Shown: piece after piece, positions 35,344 to 43,027 of the stretch
Position numbering within the stretch: position 1 is the first letter of the stretch
Layout: every line of letters begins with the position of its first letter
NCBI GenBank assembly: GCA_902826245.1
Contig: CADEEA010000018.1
Span: 4,945 to 50,358 of the forward strand
Direction: 5' to 3'
From: an uncultured Alphaproteobacteria bacterium
GTDB taxonomy: Bacteria > Pseudomonadota > Alphaproteobacteria > Caulobacterales > Aquidulcibacteraceae
Length of the DNA stretch: 45,414 bases
Translations under genes and position numbers: made by a program
Notes under the pieces: model-generated
The model's database searches: none
Seen by the model: only the letters and a program-made list of their open reading frames with translations
Told to the model about the DNA's origin: nothing

Positions 35344-36741
35344 ATGCGCCCTCTATTGCTGTTCCTCGGCCTCGCGTTTCTTTCGGGCGCGGCCAACGCC
35401 CAAGAACTCACCCCTAACCGCGCCGCCTTCCGCGCCATCTACGAAGAGCTGGTCGAGATCGACACTTCCGAAGCCACCGGCTCGTGCACGCGCGCCGCTG
35501 AGGCGATGGCGGCGCACCTAAGTGCGGCAGGCTATGGTGAGCGCGACCTGCGCGTTATCGCGCCAGAGGGCCGGCCCGACGACGGCAATCTCGTCGCGGT
35601 GCTGCGTGGGCGCTCGCGCGAACGCGCAATCCTGCTTCTGGCGCATATCGATGTGGTCAACGCCAACCGCGCCGATTGGGAGCGCGATCCGTTCACGCTG
35701 GTCGAGGAGAACGGCTTTTTCTACGGACGCGGCGCGATTGACGACAAAGCCATGGCGGCCGTGTTTGTGGACCTCATGGTCCGCATGCGGCGGGAAAATC
35801 TCCGCCCGCGCCGCTCGATACGGCTCGCGCTGACCTGCGGGGAAGAAACTTCCCTCAACCGCGTCAACGGCGTCGACTATCTGCTGCGCAACCACCGCGA
35901 TTGGATGCAGGCCGACTTTGCGCTCAACGAGGGTGCAGGCGGCATACTTTCGCCGGACGGGCGACCCTTGGCGCTCAACGTGCAGGCTGGCGAGAAAATC
36001 CATCAGGTGTTCACGCTCAGCGTCGCCAATCCTGGCGGGCATTCTTCGCGCCCGGTTGCAGAGAATGCGATCTATCGACTGAGCGCCGGTCTGACGCGCT
36101 TGTCCCAGCACCAGTTTCCCGTCGAGCTCAACGCGGTAACGCGGGCCTTCTTCGAACGCATGGCGCCAATTGTGGGCGGCGACGAGGGCCAGGCGATGGC
36201 CGCGCTGGCGCGTGATCCAAACAACGCATCGGTGCAGGAAGCCATCGCGCGCAATCCCTCCTACAATGCGATCATGCGCACTACCTGCGTCGCCACTCAG
36301 GTGGACGCCGGCCACGCCGCCAACGCGCTCCCGCAGCGTGCAGTCGCCACCCTCTCCTGCCGCGTACTGCAGGGACACGCCCCAGAAGAGGTGCAGGCAG
36401 AATTGCAGCGGGTGATGAACGATCCGCAGATTGCGGTCGAGATCGTGCGCCGGCGCGAGGGCTCATCGCCGCCCCAGCTCACGCGCGAGATCATGGGGCC
36501 GGTCGAGCGCGCTGCAGCGCGGCTTTGGCCTGGAATTCCGATCGTGCCAACCATGACCCCCGGCGCCACCGACGGGCGTTTCCTCAACAATGCCGGCATC
36601 CCCACCTACGGCATGAGCGGCATGTTTGCGGTGCCCGGCGAAGGCAACGCACACGGCCTCAACGAAAAGGTTCGCGTTCAAAGCCTGTATGAGGGGCGCG
36701 ATTTTCTGGATGCGGTCGTGAGGGCGTACGCGAGGATGTAA
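35344..36741 (+). CDS. M20-family metallopeptidase, exported
   Basis: A 465-residue protein with a signal peptide (MRPLLLFLGLAFLSGAANA, cut about residue 19), so it acts in the periplasm or outside. Metal-binding motifs of M20 peptidases are present: LLLAHIDVV (His), FFYGRGAIDDKA (bridging Asp), LALTCGEETS (Glu-Glu) and the late His in GNAHGLNEK. NPGGHSSRP lies in the dimerisation domain. Family members cleave dipeptides or N-acyl amino acids using two zinc ions; the substrate is unknown. A modest AAGG precedes the ATG. It starts 19 bases from the palindrome shared with the divergent toxin-antitoxin module, so some regulatory cross-talk is conceivable. Confidence 0.93.
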   Translation: MRPLLLFLGLAFLSGAANAQELTPNRAAFRAIYEELVEIDTSEATGSCTRAAEAMAAHLSAAGYGERDLRVIAPEGRPDDGNLVAVLRGRSRERAILLLAHIDVVNANRADWERDPFTLVEENGFFYGRGAIDDKAMAAVFVDLMVRMRRENLRPRRSIRLALTCGEETSLNRVNGVDYLLRNHRDWMQADFALNEGAGGILSPDGRPLALNVQAGEKIHQVFTLSVANPGGHSSRPVAENAIYRLSAGLTRLSQHQFPVELNAVTRAFFERMAPIVGGDEGQAMAALARDPNNASVQEAIARNPSYNAIMRTTCVATQVDAGHAANALPQRAVATLSCRVLQGHAPEEVQAELQRVMNDPQIAVEIVRRREGSSPPQLTREIMGPVERAAARLWPGIPIVPTMTPGATDGRFLNNAGIPTYGMSGMFAVPGEGNAHGLNEKVRVQSLYEGRDFLDAVVRAYARM

Positions 36742-36750
36742 CTCGAAGGA

Positions 36751-39336
36751 CTATGCTGCGGCGCGTTTGGCAACGAGCTGATCGATCGCCGCGGCGGGCA
36801 TGGGCTTACCAAACAAATAGCCCTGCACTTCGCCGCACCCGACTTCGGAGAGGCGCCGACGCTGATCGTCAGTTTCAACGCCCTCCGCGATCACGCGGAG
36901 ATTCAAGGCTCGCGCCAGCCTGACGATTGCCTCCACCACGGCGACCGCCTCATCGTCGATTCCAAGATTGGCGACGAACGACTGATCGATCTTAATCTTG
37001 TCGATCGGGTAGCGCTGCAAATAGCTAAGGCTCGAATAACCGGTGCCGAAATCGTCCAGCGCGAGGCTGAAGCCAATCCGGCGCAATTCGCCGAGCGTCG
37101 CTTGCGTGGTCGGATCGTCGCCCAGGAGCACGCCTTCGGTTAGTTCCAGTTCAAACTGCGAAGGCTTGGCATTCACTTGCCGCGCCAACGCAGCTGTCTG
37201 CGCTGCGAAGCCTTTCAACCGGACCTGGTGCGCGGAAACATTGATTGCGACCTTAAGATCGGGCCACCGCACCCCGTCTTCAAAGGCGCGTTTCATCACG
37301 AACGCGCCAAGCTCTGCAATCAGCCCACACTCCTCGGCCAGCGGCACAAACACGCTGGGCGAGATGGCGCCGCGCTTGGGGTGTCGCCAGCGAACCAGAG
37401 CCTCTACGCCAACCATGGCTCCCAACGCGTCTATCTGCGGCTGGTAGGCCAGATCCAGGCCGCCATTCGCAAGCGCCTGCCGCAAATCGCTCTGCAGTCC
37501 GCGCCGGGCGCGCACCGCGGAATCCATGTCGGGCTCGAAAAACGTGTAACGAGAGCGGCCGCCTTCCTTGGAGCGATAGAGCGAAAGGTCGGCCTGACGC
37601 AGCGCTTCGATCGGTTCGATGCTGGAATCCTGAACTAAGGTAACCCCAACGCTGCAGCCGATATGAACCTGCCCGGTAGACAAAACGATCGGCTCAGCCA
37701 GCAGCTTCACTAACCTCTCGGCGAGCGCGCCGGCGCTCACCGGGGTGGCGTCGGCTTGCACAATCGCGAATTCATCGCCGCCGAGGCGGGCGATAGTGTC
37801 GATGCGGCGGCAGACACTGGCCAACCGCCGCGCCGCGCCGCGAATGAGTTCATCGCCGACATGGTGGCCGAAGGTGTCGTTCACGCCTTTGAATTGGTCG
37901 AGATCGATGCAATGCACCGCAAACGCCGCGCCTTTGCGGCGCAAGGTATCCAGCGCCTGCCCCAATCGCGCCTCAAGCAACAAGCGGTTGGGTAGTCCCG
38001 TGAGCGCATCGTGATAGGCAAGGTGTCGCGAACGCGCTTCGCTGGCGGCAATCTCGGTGTGCGCCTTTTCCATGAGGCGAATTTGCTCGTTGCGGACTCT
38101 GACGAGCTCTTCGAGCTGCTCCTTGTTCGACCGCAGCAATCGCGAGCGCGTGCGCATGAATGCAACCGTCGCGCCCAGCAATCCCAGTACGAAGGTGAGC
38201 GCGGCGAAAGCGCTGACGGCAAAGACCCAGGCGGCCTGCGCTGCACTGCTGTTGAGAAACGCTGTATTTGGCCGCCCTACCCAAAGCAGCCATCGCCCCC
38301 TCGCATCGTGAGACGCGAGTTCGAGCACTTCTGAGAAGTACAATGTTTCATCCGGAGCTACGGCAGCCACGGCGGCGGAACTGCGCTCCATGCCAGGCGC
38401 GCGGGTAAGCACGCGATAATCGTGCGCGGTGTTGATCAGGGCGTAATCGCGCTCGGGCAGATAATCCGACAGCGCGCCCGTGCGAACGATGGCCGAAATC
38501 GTGCCTTTGAGGCGTCCATCCTCGCCATAAAATGGCACCGAAAGCAAAATTCCTTCCCGATCCGCATTGTTGCGGGTGTGGATGTAGAGCGTGTTGTCGC
38601 AAGTAATCACTTCGTCTGTCGACAGCATCGGGCGATCCAAGCCTTCAAACCCAGCGTCGGTCGGGTAATGGGCGCTGAGCCAGGCCATCTGCTCCTGCAG
38701 CGCCCGATATTCGTAGATCTCGGTCTCCGGCTCGTCCTCAGTTTCGTGTTCGTCGAGCTCACCGGCTTCACGCGCGCGATGGGCGGCGTCGACGATCAGT
38801 TCGTCAAACATCAATATCGGCGCCTGCATTTCACCGGTTATTGGGTCGACACGGTCCGGGTTGAGATCGGCGGGAACGATGTAGACTTCCGAGACTGCAA
38901 CATTGCTCGCCAGATTGTTGTACAATTGCTGGATCGAGGCGTGGGCGTCGGCGTCGATGTTCTCGGCGTGACGGCCGATGCGGCGGATGCTTGGCAACAA
39001 GCTGATGGTGCGCAGACCTTGGTGGATTTGCTGCAACTTCTCGTCGATGGCGATGGCTGCGGCGTGGGCCTCTTCCAGCGCGCTTTGTCGGTAATTCTCA
39101 AGCGCCGCGTCGAAGTCCGATCTGGCTTTGAAATACACGCCGAGGTAGAGCGCCCCAGCCAGCGCTATCACCGCAACAATCGCCAGTTTGGGGATCGGCG
39201 AGCCAGCGGTCGACCGTTCAGCGACTTTGGCCTTGGCGGCCTCAAAAAGCGTTCGCCACGCGGCCCGCATATTCCCTCTCGCCGAACTCATTCGGCGCAG
39301 CTTGTTAGCAAGAGGTAAAGATGCGGTATCCGGCAC
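36751..39336 (-). CDS. Membrane GGDEF-EAL protein (c-di-GMP turnover)
   Basis: An 861-residue protein. Transmembrane segment 1 is at about 48-68, a large periplasmic sensor (Cache/dCache-like by layout, not by a clear motif) at 70-365, and TM2 at about 368-392. A coiled coil to about 440 follows, then the GGDEF domain with intact GGDEF at 519-523, then the EAL domain with EALVRW (Glu645), AINVSAHQ, ELTEG, DDFGTGYSS and EGVET, all consistent with an active phosphodiesterase. Both catalytic sites look complete, so the net effect on c-di-GMP is open. The periplasmic domain has an acidic insert around 210-225 (DEHETEDEPETE). No operon partner; divergent from the remnant and vapBC. Confidence 0.93.
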   Translation of the reverse strand: MPDTASLPLANKLRRMSSARGNMRAAWRTLFEAAKAKVAERSTAGSPIPKLAIVAVIALAGALYLGVYFKARSDFDAALENYRQSALEEAHAAAIAIDEKLQQIHQGLRTISLLPSIRRIGRHAENIDADAHASIQQLYNNLASNVAVSEVYIVPADLNPDRVDPITGEMQAPILMFDELIVDAAHRAREAGELDEHETEDEPETEIYEYRALQEQMAWLSAHYPTDAGFEGLDRPMLSTDEVITCDNTLYIHTRNNADREGILLSVPFYGEDGRLKGTISAIVRTGALSDYLPERDYALINTAHDYRVLTRAPGMERSSAAVAAVAPDETLYFSEVLELASHDARGRWLLWVGRPNTAFLNSSAAQAAWVFAVSAFAALTFVLGLLGATVAFMRTRSRLLRSNKEQLEELVRVRNEQIRLMEKAHTEIAASEARSRHLAYHDALTGLPNRLLLEARLGQALDTLRRKGAAFAVHCIDLDQFKGVNDTFGHHVGDELIRGAARRLASVCRRIDTIARLGGDEFAIVQADATPVSAGALAERLVKLLAEPIVLSTGQVHIGCSVGVTLVQDSSIEPIEALRQADLSLYRSKEGGRSRYTFFEPDMDSAVRARRGLQSDLRQALANGGLDLAYQPQIDALGAMVGVEALVRWRHPKRGAISPSVFVPLAEECGLIAELGAFVMKRAFEDGVRWPDLKVAINVSAHQVRLKGFAAQTAALARQVNAKPSQFELELTEGVLLGDDPTTQATLGELRRIGFSLALDDFGTGYSSLSYLQRYPIDKIKIDQSFVANLGIDDEAVAVVEAIVRLARALNLRVIAEGVETDDQRRRLSEVGCGEVQGYLFGKPMPAAAIDQLVAKRAAA

Positions 39337-39373
39337 CTTGTGATTACTCCGCGGCTATCGCTGCTGCGTGTTG

Positions 39374-39442
39374 GCGCTTTCCTTCATGTGCTCGCGGCGG
39401 GCTTCGTCGGTGGCGACCTCTTGGAAGCCCTGCATCACTTTG
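39374..39442 (-). pseudogene. 69-base remnant matching the diiron protein gene
   Basis: Sixty-six of 69 bases match 40419-40487, inside the diiron protein gene, in the same orientation. The three differences (39421, 39424, 39439) are all third-codon-position and synonymous. Homology stops sharply on both sides. The remnant overlaps the last codon and stop of vapC (39435-39440). Confidence 0.85.
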
Positions 39443-39845
39443 CCCAGTCGGTCACGATTAGGCCGGGCACGCGTTCGAACTCGCGGCGGTTCAGCGTCAC
39501 CAGCGCCGCGCCGCGCCGGCGCGCCTGCGCCGCGATCAGGATGTCATAGGGGCCGATCGGATTTCCCTGCGCTTCGAGCGCGGCGCGGATATCGCCAGCC
39601 TCGGCAGCATCGTCACGGTCGAAGGGCAACACCTCGATGCCGGGCGAAAGGAACGCTTCCAGAAGCGCTTCCATGCGCGCGCGGCGGTCGCTCTTGGCGT
39701 AGCCGTAGCGCAGTTCAAACAACGCCACAGCCGGAAGCATGAGCAGCGAGTGCCCCACCGTCGCACGAAATCGCGCTTCGACGACGGTTGCGCTGCCATT
39801 AATGATGCCGATGACGATGTTGGTGTCGAGGCAGAACACGCTCAC
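39435..39845 (-). CDS. vapC: VapC-type PIN-domain toxin
   Basis: A 136-residue PIN-domain ribonuclease. [15 protein letters not shown] carries the first catalytic Asp, [12 protein letters not shown] the conserved Glu, and [22 protein letters not shown] the later acids with the NRREF tail. VapC toxins cleave tRNA or rRNA at specific sites when VapB is degraded. The start is a GTG at 39845 overlapping the vapB stop (GTGA). The C-terminal Ala-Lys and stop codon lie at the junction with a 69-base fragment copied from the diiron gene, so the native end of VapC may have been replaced. Core motifs are intact and length is normal. Confidence 0.9.
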   Translation of the reverse strand: MSVFCLDTNIVIGIINGSATVVEARFRATVGHSLLMLPAVALFELRYGYAKSDRRARMEALLEAFLSPGIEVLPFDRDDAAEAGDIRAALEAQGNPIGPYDILIAAQARRRGAALVTLNRREFERVPGLIVTDWAK

Positions 39846-40114
39846 TTGATACCGAAATCTTCGGGCTCGACCGGGGGATCATCCGGCAGTCCCCCGGGCA
39901 GGAAGTCGCGCGCGCCCAACGCATCCAGCCGCGCGCGCCAAGCCTCGTAGTCGAACGGCGGTTTTTCCATCGGTTCGAGGATCACTTTGTCGCCCACCCG
40001 GCTGACGCGCACTTCGGTTCCTTCGAAGCGGAACTCCTTCGGCAGCCGCACGGCCTGGCTGCGGCCGTGCATGAACAGCTTCGCGGTGGGCGGCTTTTCA
40101 GCGGTATCGGTCAT
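39842..40114 (-). CDS. vapB: VapB-type antitoxin (SpoVT/AbrB fold)
   Basis: A 90-residue antitoxin. [19 protein letters not shown] and [17 protein letters not shown] form the swapped-hairpin AbrB DNA-binding domain (residues about 10-52). The acidic C-terminus ([13 protein letters not shown]) would plug the VapC active site. VapB dimers repress the operon. A 20-base-arm perfect inverted repeat begins three bases before the chosen start, which suggests either a leaderless message or repression by blocking initiation. No Shine-Dalgarno is visible, and an in-frame ATG at 40123 lies inside the palindrome arm, so the exact start is open. The stop overlaps the vapC start. Confidence 0.87.
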   Translation of the reverse strand: MTDTAEKPPTAKLFMHGRSQAVRLPKEFRFEGTEVRVSRVGDKVILEPMEKPPFDYEAWRARLDALGARDFLPGGLPDDPPVEPEDFGIK

Positions 40115-40116
40115 GG

Positions 40117-40163
40117 GCGTCATCTTATGGTATCTATCTTTGGTAGATACCATAAGATGACGC
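40117..40163. promoter_or_regulatory. 20-base-arm perfect inverted repeat in front of vapBC
   Basis: GCGTCATCTTATGGTATCTA (40117-40136) and its exact complement (40144-40163) flank TCTTTGG. Position fits an operator for VapBC autoregulation. It is also immediately downstream of the diiron gene and could double as that gene's terminator, although no T-run follows. Confidence 0.75.
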
Positions 40164-40186
40164 AGCTTTCAATGGGGCTTGGCCGC

Positions 40187-41356
40187 CTATTCCGCCGCGA
40201 TCGCCGCCGCCTTGATATCCGTGAGCGCGGCTGAATTGATGCCGAAATTGATGGTCTTGAGATAGGCGATGCCGTCCTCGGCGATCGCGTCGCCGACCAT
40301 GTCGGTTCCCTCGGCCTCGAACTCCTCGAAGCTCACATAAGTGGCGTAGAAGCTCTTGGTGCGCTCGGTGATGATGCCGGCGTTCCAAAGCGTCTTCACC
40401 AGCACGCGGAAAATATTCGCGCTTTCCTTCATGTGCTCGCGGCGGGCTTCGTCGGTGGCGACCTCCTGAAAGCCCTGCATCACCTTGTCCGGATCGAGGC
40501 CGAAATCGGAATAGATCGCGGTCATCTGGTGCGGCGCCACGAGGTTGAACAGCAGCGTCTGGAAGCAATGCGCGGCCCAGTTCTCGACGATCTCGTGCTC
40601 TTCCTTCGACAGCTTCGGAATGGTGCGGTCGGCCCAGATCTTTCCGAATTTGTGATGGAATGCTTCGTCGGTCATCACCAGCTGGGTGAGCTTCTTGGCC
40701 AACGGATCGTCCCATTCCTTGAAGATGGTGGCGAACGCGCCCATGGCGAGGCCTTCCACCAGCATCTGCATGCCGATGATTTTCTTGTACACTTCCGGGG
40801 CGTGCACGATTTCCTTCAGCAGCTCGGCCAGCACGGTGCCGCAAGGCAGCGGCGTGCCCCAGCGAGCAATGATGTATTTGGCGAAGGCGGTCACGTGGCG
40901 GCCTTCTTCGCGGGTCTGGTTGGCGGCGTATTCCTGCGCGCCAGGATCGCGCAGCACGTGGCAGAGCGAAGCCGAAAGGTTCAAAGCGCCCTGCTCGCCG
41001 TGCAGGATCGAACTCATCACCCAGCGGCCCACCTGGCTCTTGAAGCGAATGCGCTCGGCTGGTTTGTCGGCGAAGAAATTGGTGACGTAATCGGTCTGCA
41101 GCGCCGGCACGAGGATATCGGGGATGAAGTCGGTTTCGTCGGCTTTGAAGTCGTCCTCGAAATCGATGTATTTCTTGTCGAGCGGATCCCAGAAATGGTC
41201 ATGCGTCGCCGAGATGATCTTGTCGAAGGCGGAGGAGCGATTGAGATGGCGGTCGATCTCCAGCATCGCGCCAAAATCGGTCGGCGACACCGCATCGTAG
41301 ACTTCGTCCTTGGTGATCTGGCGAATGGGGGCGCCCGCGGAATCGGCCATGCTCAC
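40187..41356 (-). CDS. Ferritin-like diiron protein (ribonucleotide reductase R2-like)
   Basis: A 389-residue all-helical protein with a complete diiron ligand set: Glu in SSILHGEQGALN, E-x-x-H in TREEGRH, Glu in LVEGLAMGAF and E-x-x-H in MTDEAFHHKFG. The fold class (ferritin-like, R2/BMM-like) is supported by these spacings. It could be an R2-like ligand-binding oxidase, an N-oxygenase or a true reductase subunit. The radical-bearing Tyr of R2 cannot be placed with confidence, and no large reductase subunit gene is next to it. It is divergent from the zincin gene at 41471. A 69-base copy of its 3' part sits beyond vapC. The start is MSMADSAGAP at 41356; MADSAGAP two codons in is equally good. 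Confidence 0.75.
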   Translation of the reverse strand: MSMADSAGAPIRQITKDEVYDAVSPTDFGAMLEIDRHLNRSSAFDKIISATHDHFWDPLDKKYIDFEDDFKADETDFIPDILVPALQTDYVTNFFADKPAERIRFKSQVGRWVMSSILHGEQGALNLSASLCHVLRDPGAQEYAANQTREEGRHVTAFAKYIIARWGTPLPCGTVLAELLKEIVHAPEVYKKIIGMQMLVEGLAMGAFATIFKEWDDPLAKKLTQLVMTDEAFHHKFGKIWADRTIPKLSKEEHEIVENWAAHCFQTLLFNLVAPHQMTAIYSDFGLDPDKVMQGFQEVATDEARREHMKESANIFRVLVKTLWNAGIITERTKSFYATYVSFEEFEAEGTDMVGDAIAEDGIAYLKTINFGINSAALTDIKAAAIAAE

Positions 41357-41470
41357 ATCTCTCCCGTGCTGGCGCGTTTGGCGGCGCCTGGCGGCAAAAT
41401 AGCAGCTTCGATCAGCGTTTCAACGAAAATGACGCATGCGTCAACTTAATTTCGAGCTAGGTTTGCGGCG

Positions 41471-41881
41471 ATGGCCGACCCTCCCCACGCCCTTGCCCCC
41501 TCTTTGGACGATCTTGAACGGCTCGCCCGCACCGCCTGGGAGGAGCTTCCTGAGGCCTTCCGGAGGCTTGCGGACGGAATCGTGTTCCGGATCGAGGATT
41601 GGGCGGATGAGGAAATCCTGGCCGAGTTGGAAATCGAGGACCCGTACGAGTTGTCGGGACTCTATCAAGGAGTTGACCTAACCCAGGCCTCGATCACCGA
41701 CCCCACGCCGCAAGGGCCCATCGTGTTCCTCTATCGCCGCGCCATCCTGGATGAGTGGATCGAGCGCGGCGACCTGCCCCTCGCAGAACTGGTCGCCCAC
41801 ATTCTAGTGCACGAAGTCGGGCACCATTTCGGACTGAGCGACGAGCAGATGGATGCGCTGCTTGCGGCGCAGGAAGCTTAG
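41471..41881 (+). CDS. Small zincin-like metallopeptidase
   Basis: A 136-residue protein with a HExxH zinc motif in LVHEVGHHFGLSDEQMD (about 112-128), where the following Asp is the likely third ligand. The acidic, helical body and the segment PIVFLYRRAILDEW are typical of the Zincin_1 family of short bacterial metallopeptidases (metallopeptidase family protein annotations). The role in the cell is unknown for the family. There is no signal peptide, so it is likely cytoplasmic. A weak purine-rich site precedes the ATG. Divergent from the diiron gene. Its stop codon overlaps the end of a reverse-strand remnant gene. Confidence 0.85.
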   Translation: MADPPHALAPSLDDLERLARTAWEELPEAFRRLADGIVFRIEDWADEEILAELEIEDPYELSGLYQGVDLTQASITDPTPQGPIVFLYRRAILDEWIERGDLPLAELVAHILVHEVGHHFGLSDEQMDALLAAQEA

Positions 41882-42033
41882 CCCCAGGCGTCGGGCTTCC
41901 CACAGGGGAATTGGTCCAGCAGCGCCGCCTCGCCCATCCCCGCGCAGAGGTGGCCAAGCAGATGCTCCACCGCGAAGTGCTGGCCGGGAATGGCGGGGTC
42001 GGAGGTGATGCGGGCGAGGAGCGGGTTGGGCAT
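41878..42033 (-). pseudogene. Short DUF433-like antitoxin remnant
   Basis: A 51-codon reverse-strand frame beginning MPNPLLARITSDPAIPGQH and continuing FAVEHLLGHLCAGMGEAALL DQFP before CGKPDAWG and stop. The pieces RITSDPAIxG and a VELVLELLAAGxSEEEILEDYP-like half match the DUF433 antitoxin fold by memory, but the central GKPVIRGTR loop is missing and the C-terminal helix is cut. It looks like a decayed antitoxin whose usual partner (a DUF5615 PIN-like toxin) is absent. No ribosome binding site is apparent; it could still be a functional microprotein. Confidence 0.5.
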
Positions 42034-42115
42034 CTGAGCATACTATATCATCGCGGTGCAGGTCATCCGAGGCCCGCGCGAGGCTTGTCACGGCAACGTA
42101 ATAAAATTGAATACC

Positions 42116-42144
42116 TTTACCTCGACTCAACTTGTTCCTATTAT
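42116..42144 (+). promoter_or_regulatory. Candidate promoter of the two-gene PIN module
   Basis: In an unusually AT-rich pocket, TTTACC (42116-42121) and TATTAT (42139-42144) are 17 bases apart, 25 bases before the ATG at 42170. The match to the -35 consensus is poor, so this is tentative. Confidence 0.3.
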
Positions 42145-42169
42145 CTTCTATTAGAATTTGGTTAAGTCC

Positions 42170-43027
42170 ATGGTTAAACCGATCAGGATCAGCATTAGTG
42201 GTACTGGTGGGCTCACGGATGCACCAACCGTTGAGGATCTGCTTAAGCAGCTTCGGGATTTCTTCGAAATTCTTGTTTCCGTCGATGCTGCCGTTTCCGA
42301 GGAAGGCGGCGTCGCTATGGAGTGGCGCATCACCGACGCGGGCCGAAACAGTCCGCTGACGTTCGAGGCGACGCCCTTCCCGCTAGACCACGCCACAAAC
42401 ATTGACCGCCGCGCGGCGGTGGTACAGCACGCAGTGGCAACTGGATTTCAGGCACTCCAAACTGAGAGAGTACGTCCAAGCTACTTTAACGAGGCCGTGC
42501 TCGCGAAGATCGATAAAATGTCGGAACGCCTCACAAACGGCCTGAACCTAACGACAATCGACTTTGGCACGGACGACGCTCCGCTAATCGTTACCCCAAC
42601 AGTGGCCCGCGAAATCTCCAAGAATTTGCGTGCAATTCGTGAACCCAAGGAGCGTTCGTTCCGTGAGCTTGGCTCAATCGAAGGGTATTACGTGGGCGTT
42701 GAGCGCGACGGCCACAACAGATCCATACTTCATATTCGCGACCGCATTTTTGGTGATTTGATCAAGTGCGTACTTCGCAAGAGAGCCGTTGAAACAGTGT
42801 CTGAACACAAGGTGAAACAGGTGCTGGGCCGCGCACGTCTATTAGTAAGCGGGACAATTCACTATCGGGGTCTGGCAAACATCAATTACGTGGATGCTGA
42901 CGAAGTCCGCGTGATGCGCGCACGCGAAGACCTTCCAAGCGTCGAGGACATCATCGATCCACACTTCACAAATGGAATGTCTTCGGAGGAATACTTGAAG
43001 GCATTGCGTAATGGCCAGCTCAACTAA
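42170..43027 (+). CDS. Unrecognised 285-residue protein upstream of a PIN gene
   Basis: I do not recognise a named family. Residues 1-80 look alpha/beta (KPIRISISGTGG, VEDLLKQLRDFFEIL, MEWRITDAG). Residues 80-165 are mostly helical (AAVVQHAVATGFQAL, LAKIDKMSERL). Residues about 165-245 are beta-rich and read like an OB or similar small barrel (LGSIEGYYVGVERDG, SILHIRDRIFG, RARLLVSGTIHYRG, NINYVDADEVRVM). The C-terminal ~35 residues (REDLPSVEDIIDPHF ... EEYLKALR) are helical and might bind a partner. It overlaps the PIN gene by 17 bases, suggesting an antitoxin or regulator. Codon use is much less G+C-rich than its neighbours, indicating likely transfer. The start is ATG 42170; a TTG at 42158 is unlikely. 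Confidence 0.8.
   Translation: MVKPIRISISGTGGLTDAPTVEDLLKQLRDFFEILVSVDAAVSEEGGVAMEWRITDAGRNSPLTFEATPFPLDHATNIDRRAAVVQHAVATGFQALQTERVRPSYFNEAVLAKIDKMSERLTNGLNLTTIDFGTDDAPLIVTPTVAREISKNLRAIREPKERSFRELGSIEGYYVGVERDGHNRSILHIRDRIFGDLIKCVLRKRAVETVSEHKVKQVLGRARLLVSGTIHYRGLANINYVDADEVRVMRAREDLPSVEDIIDPHFTNGMSSEEYLKALRNGQLN

Noticed and set aside
40433..41449. 338-codon forward frame
   Set aside because: Antisense to the diiron gene, which carries a full set of metal ligands.
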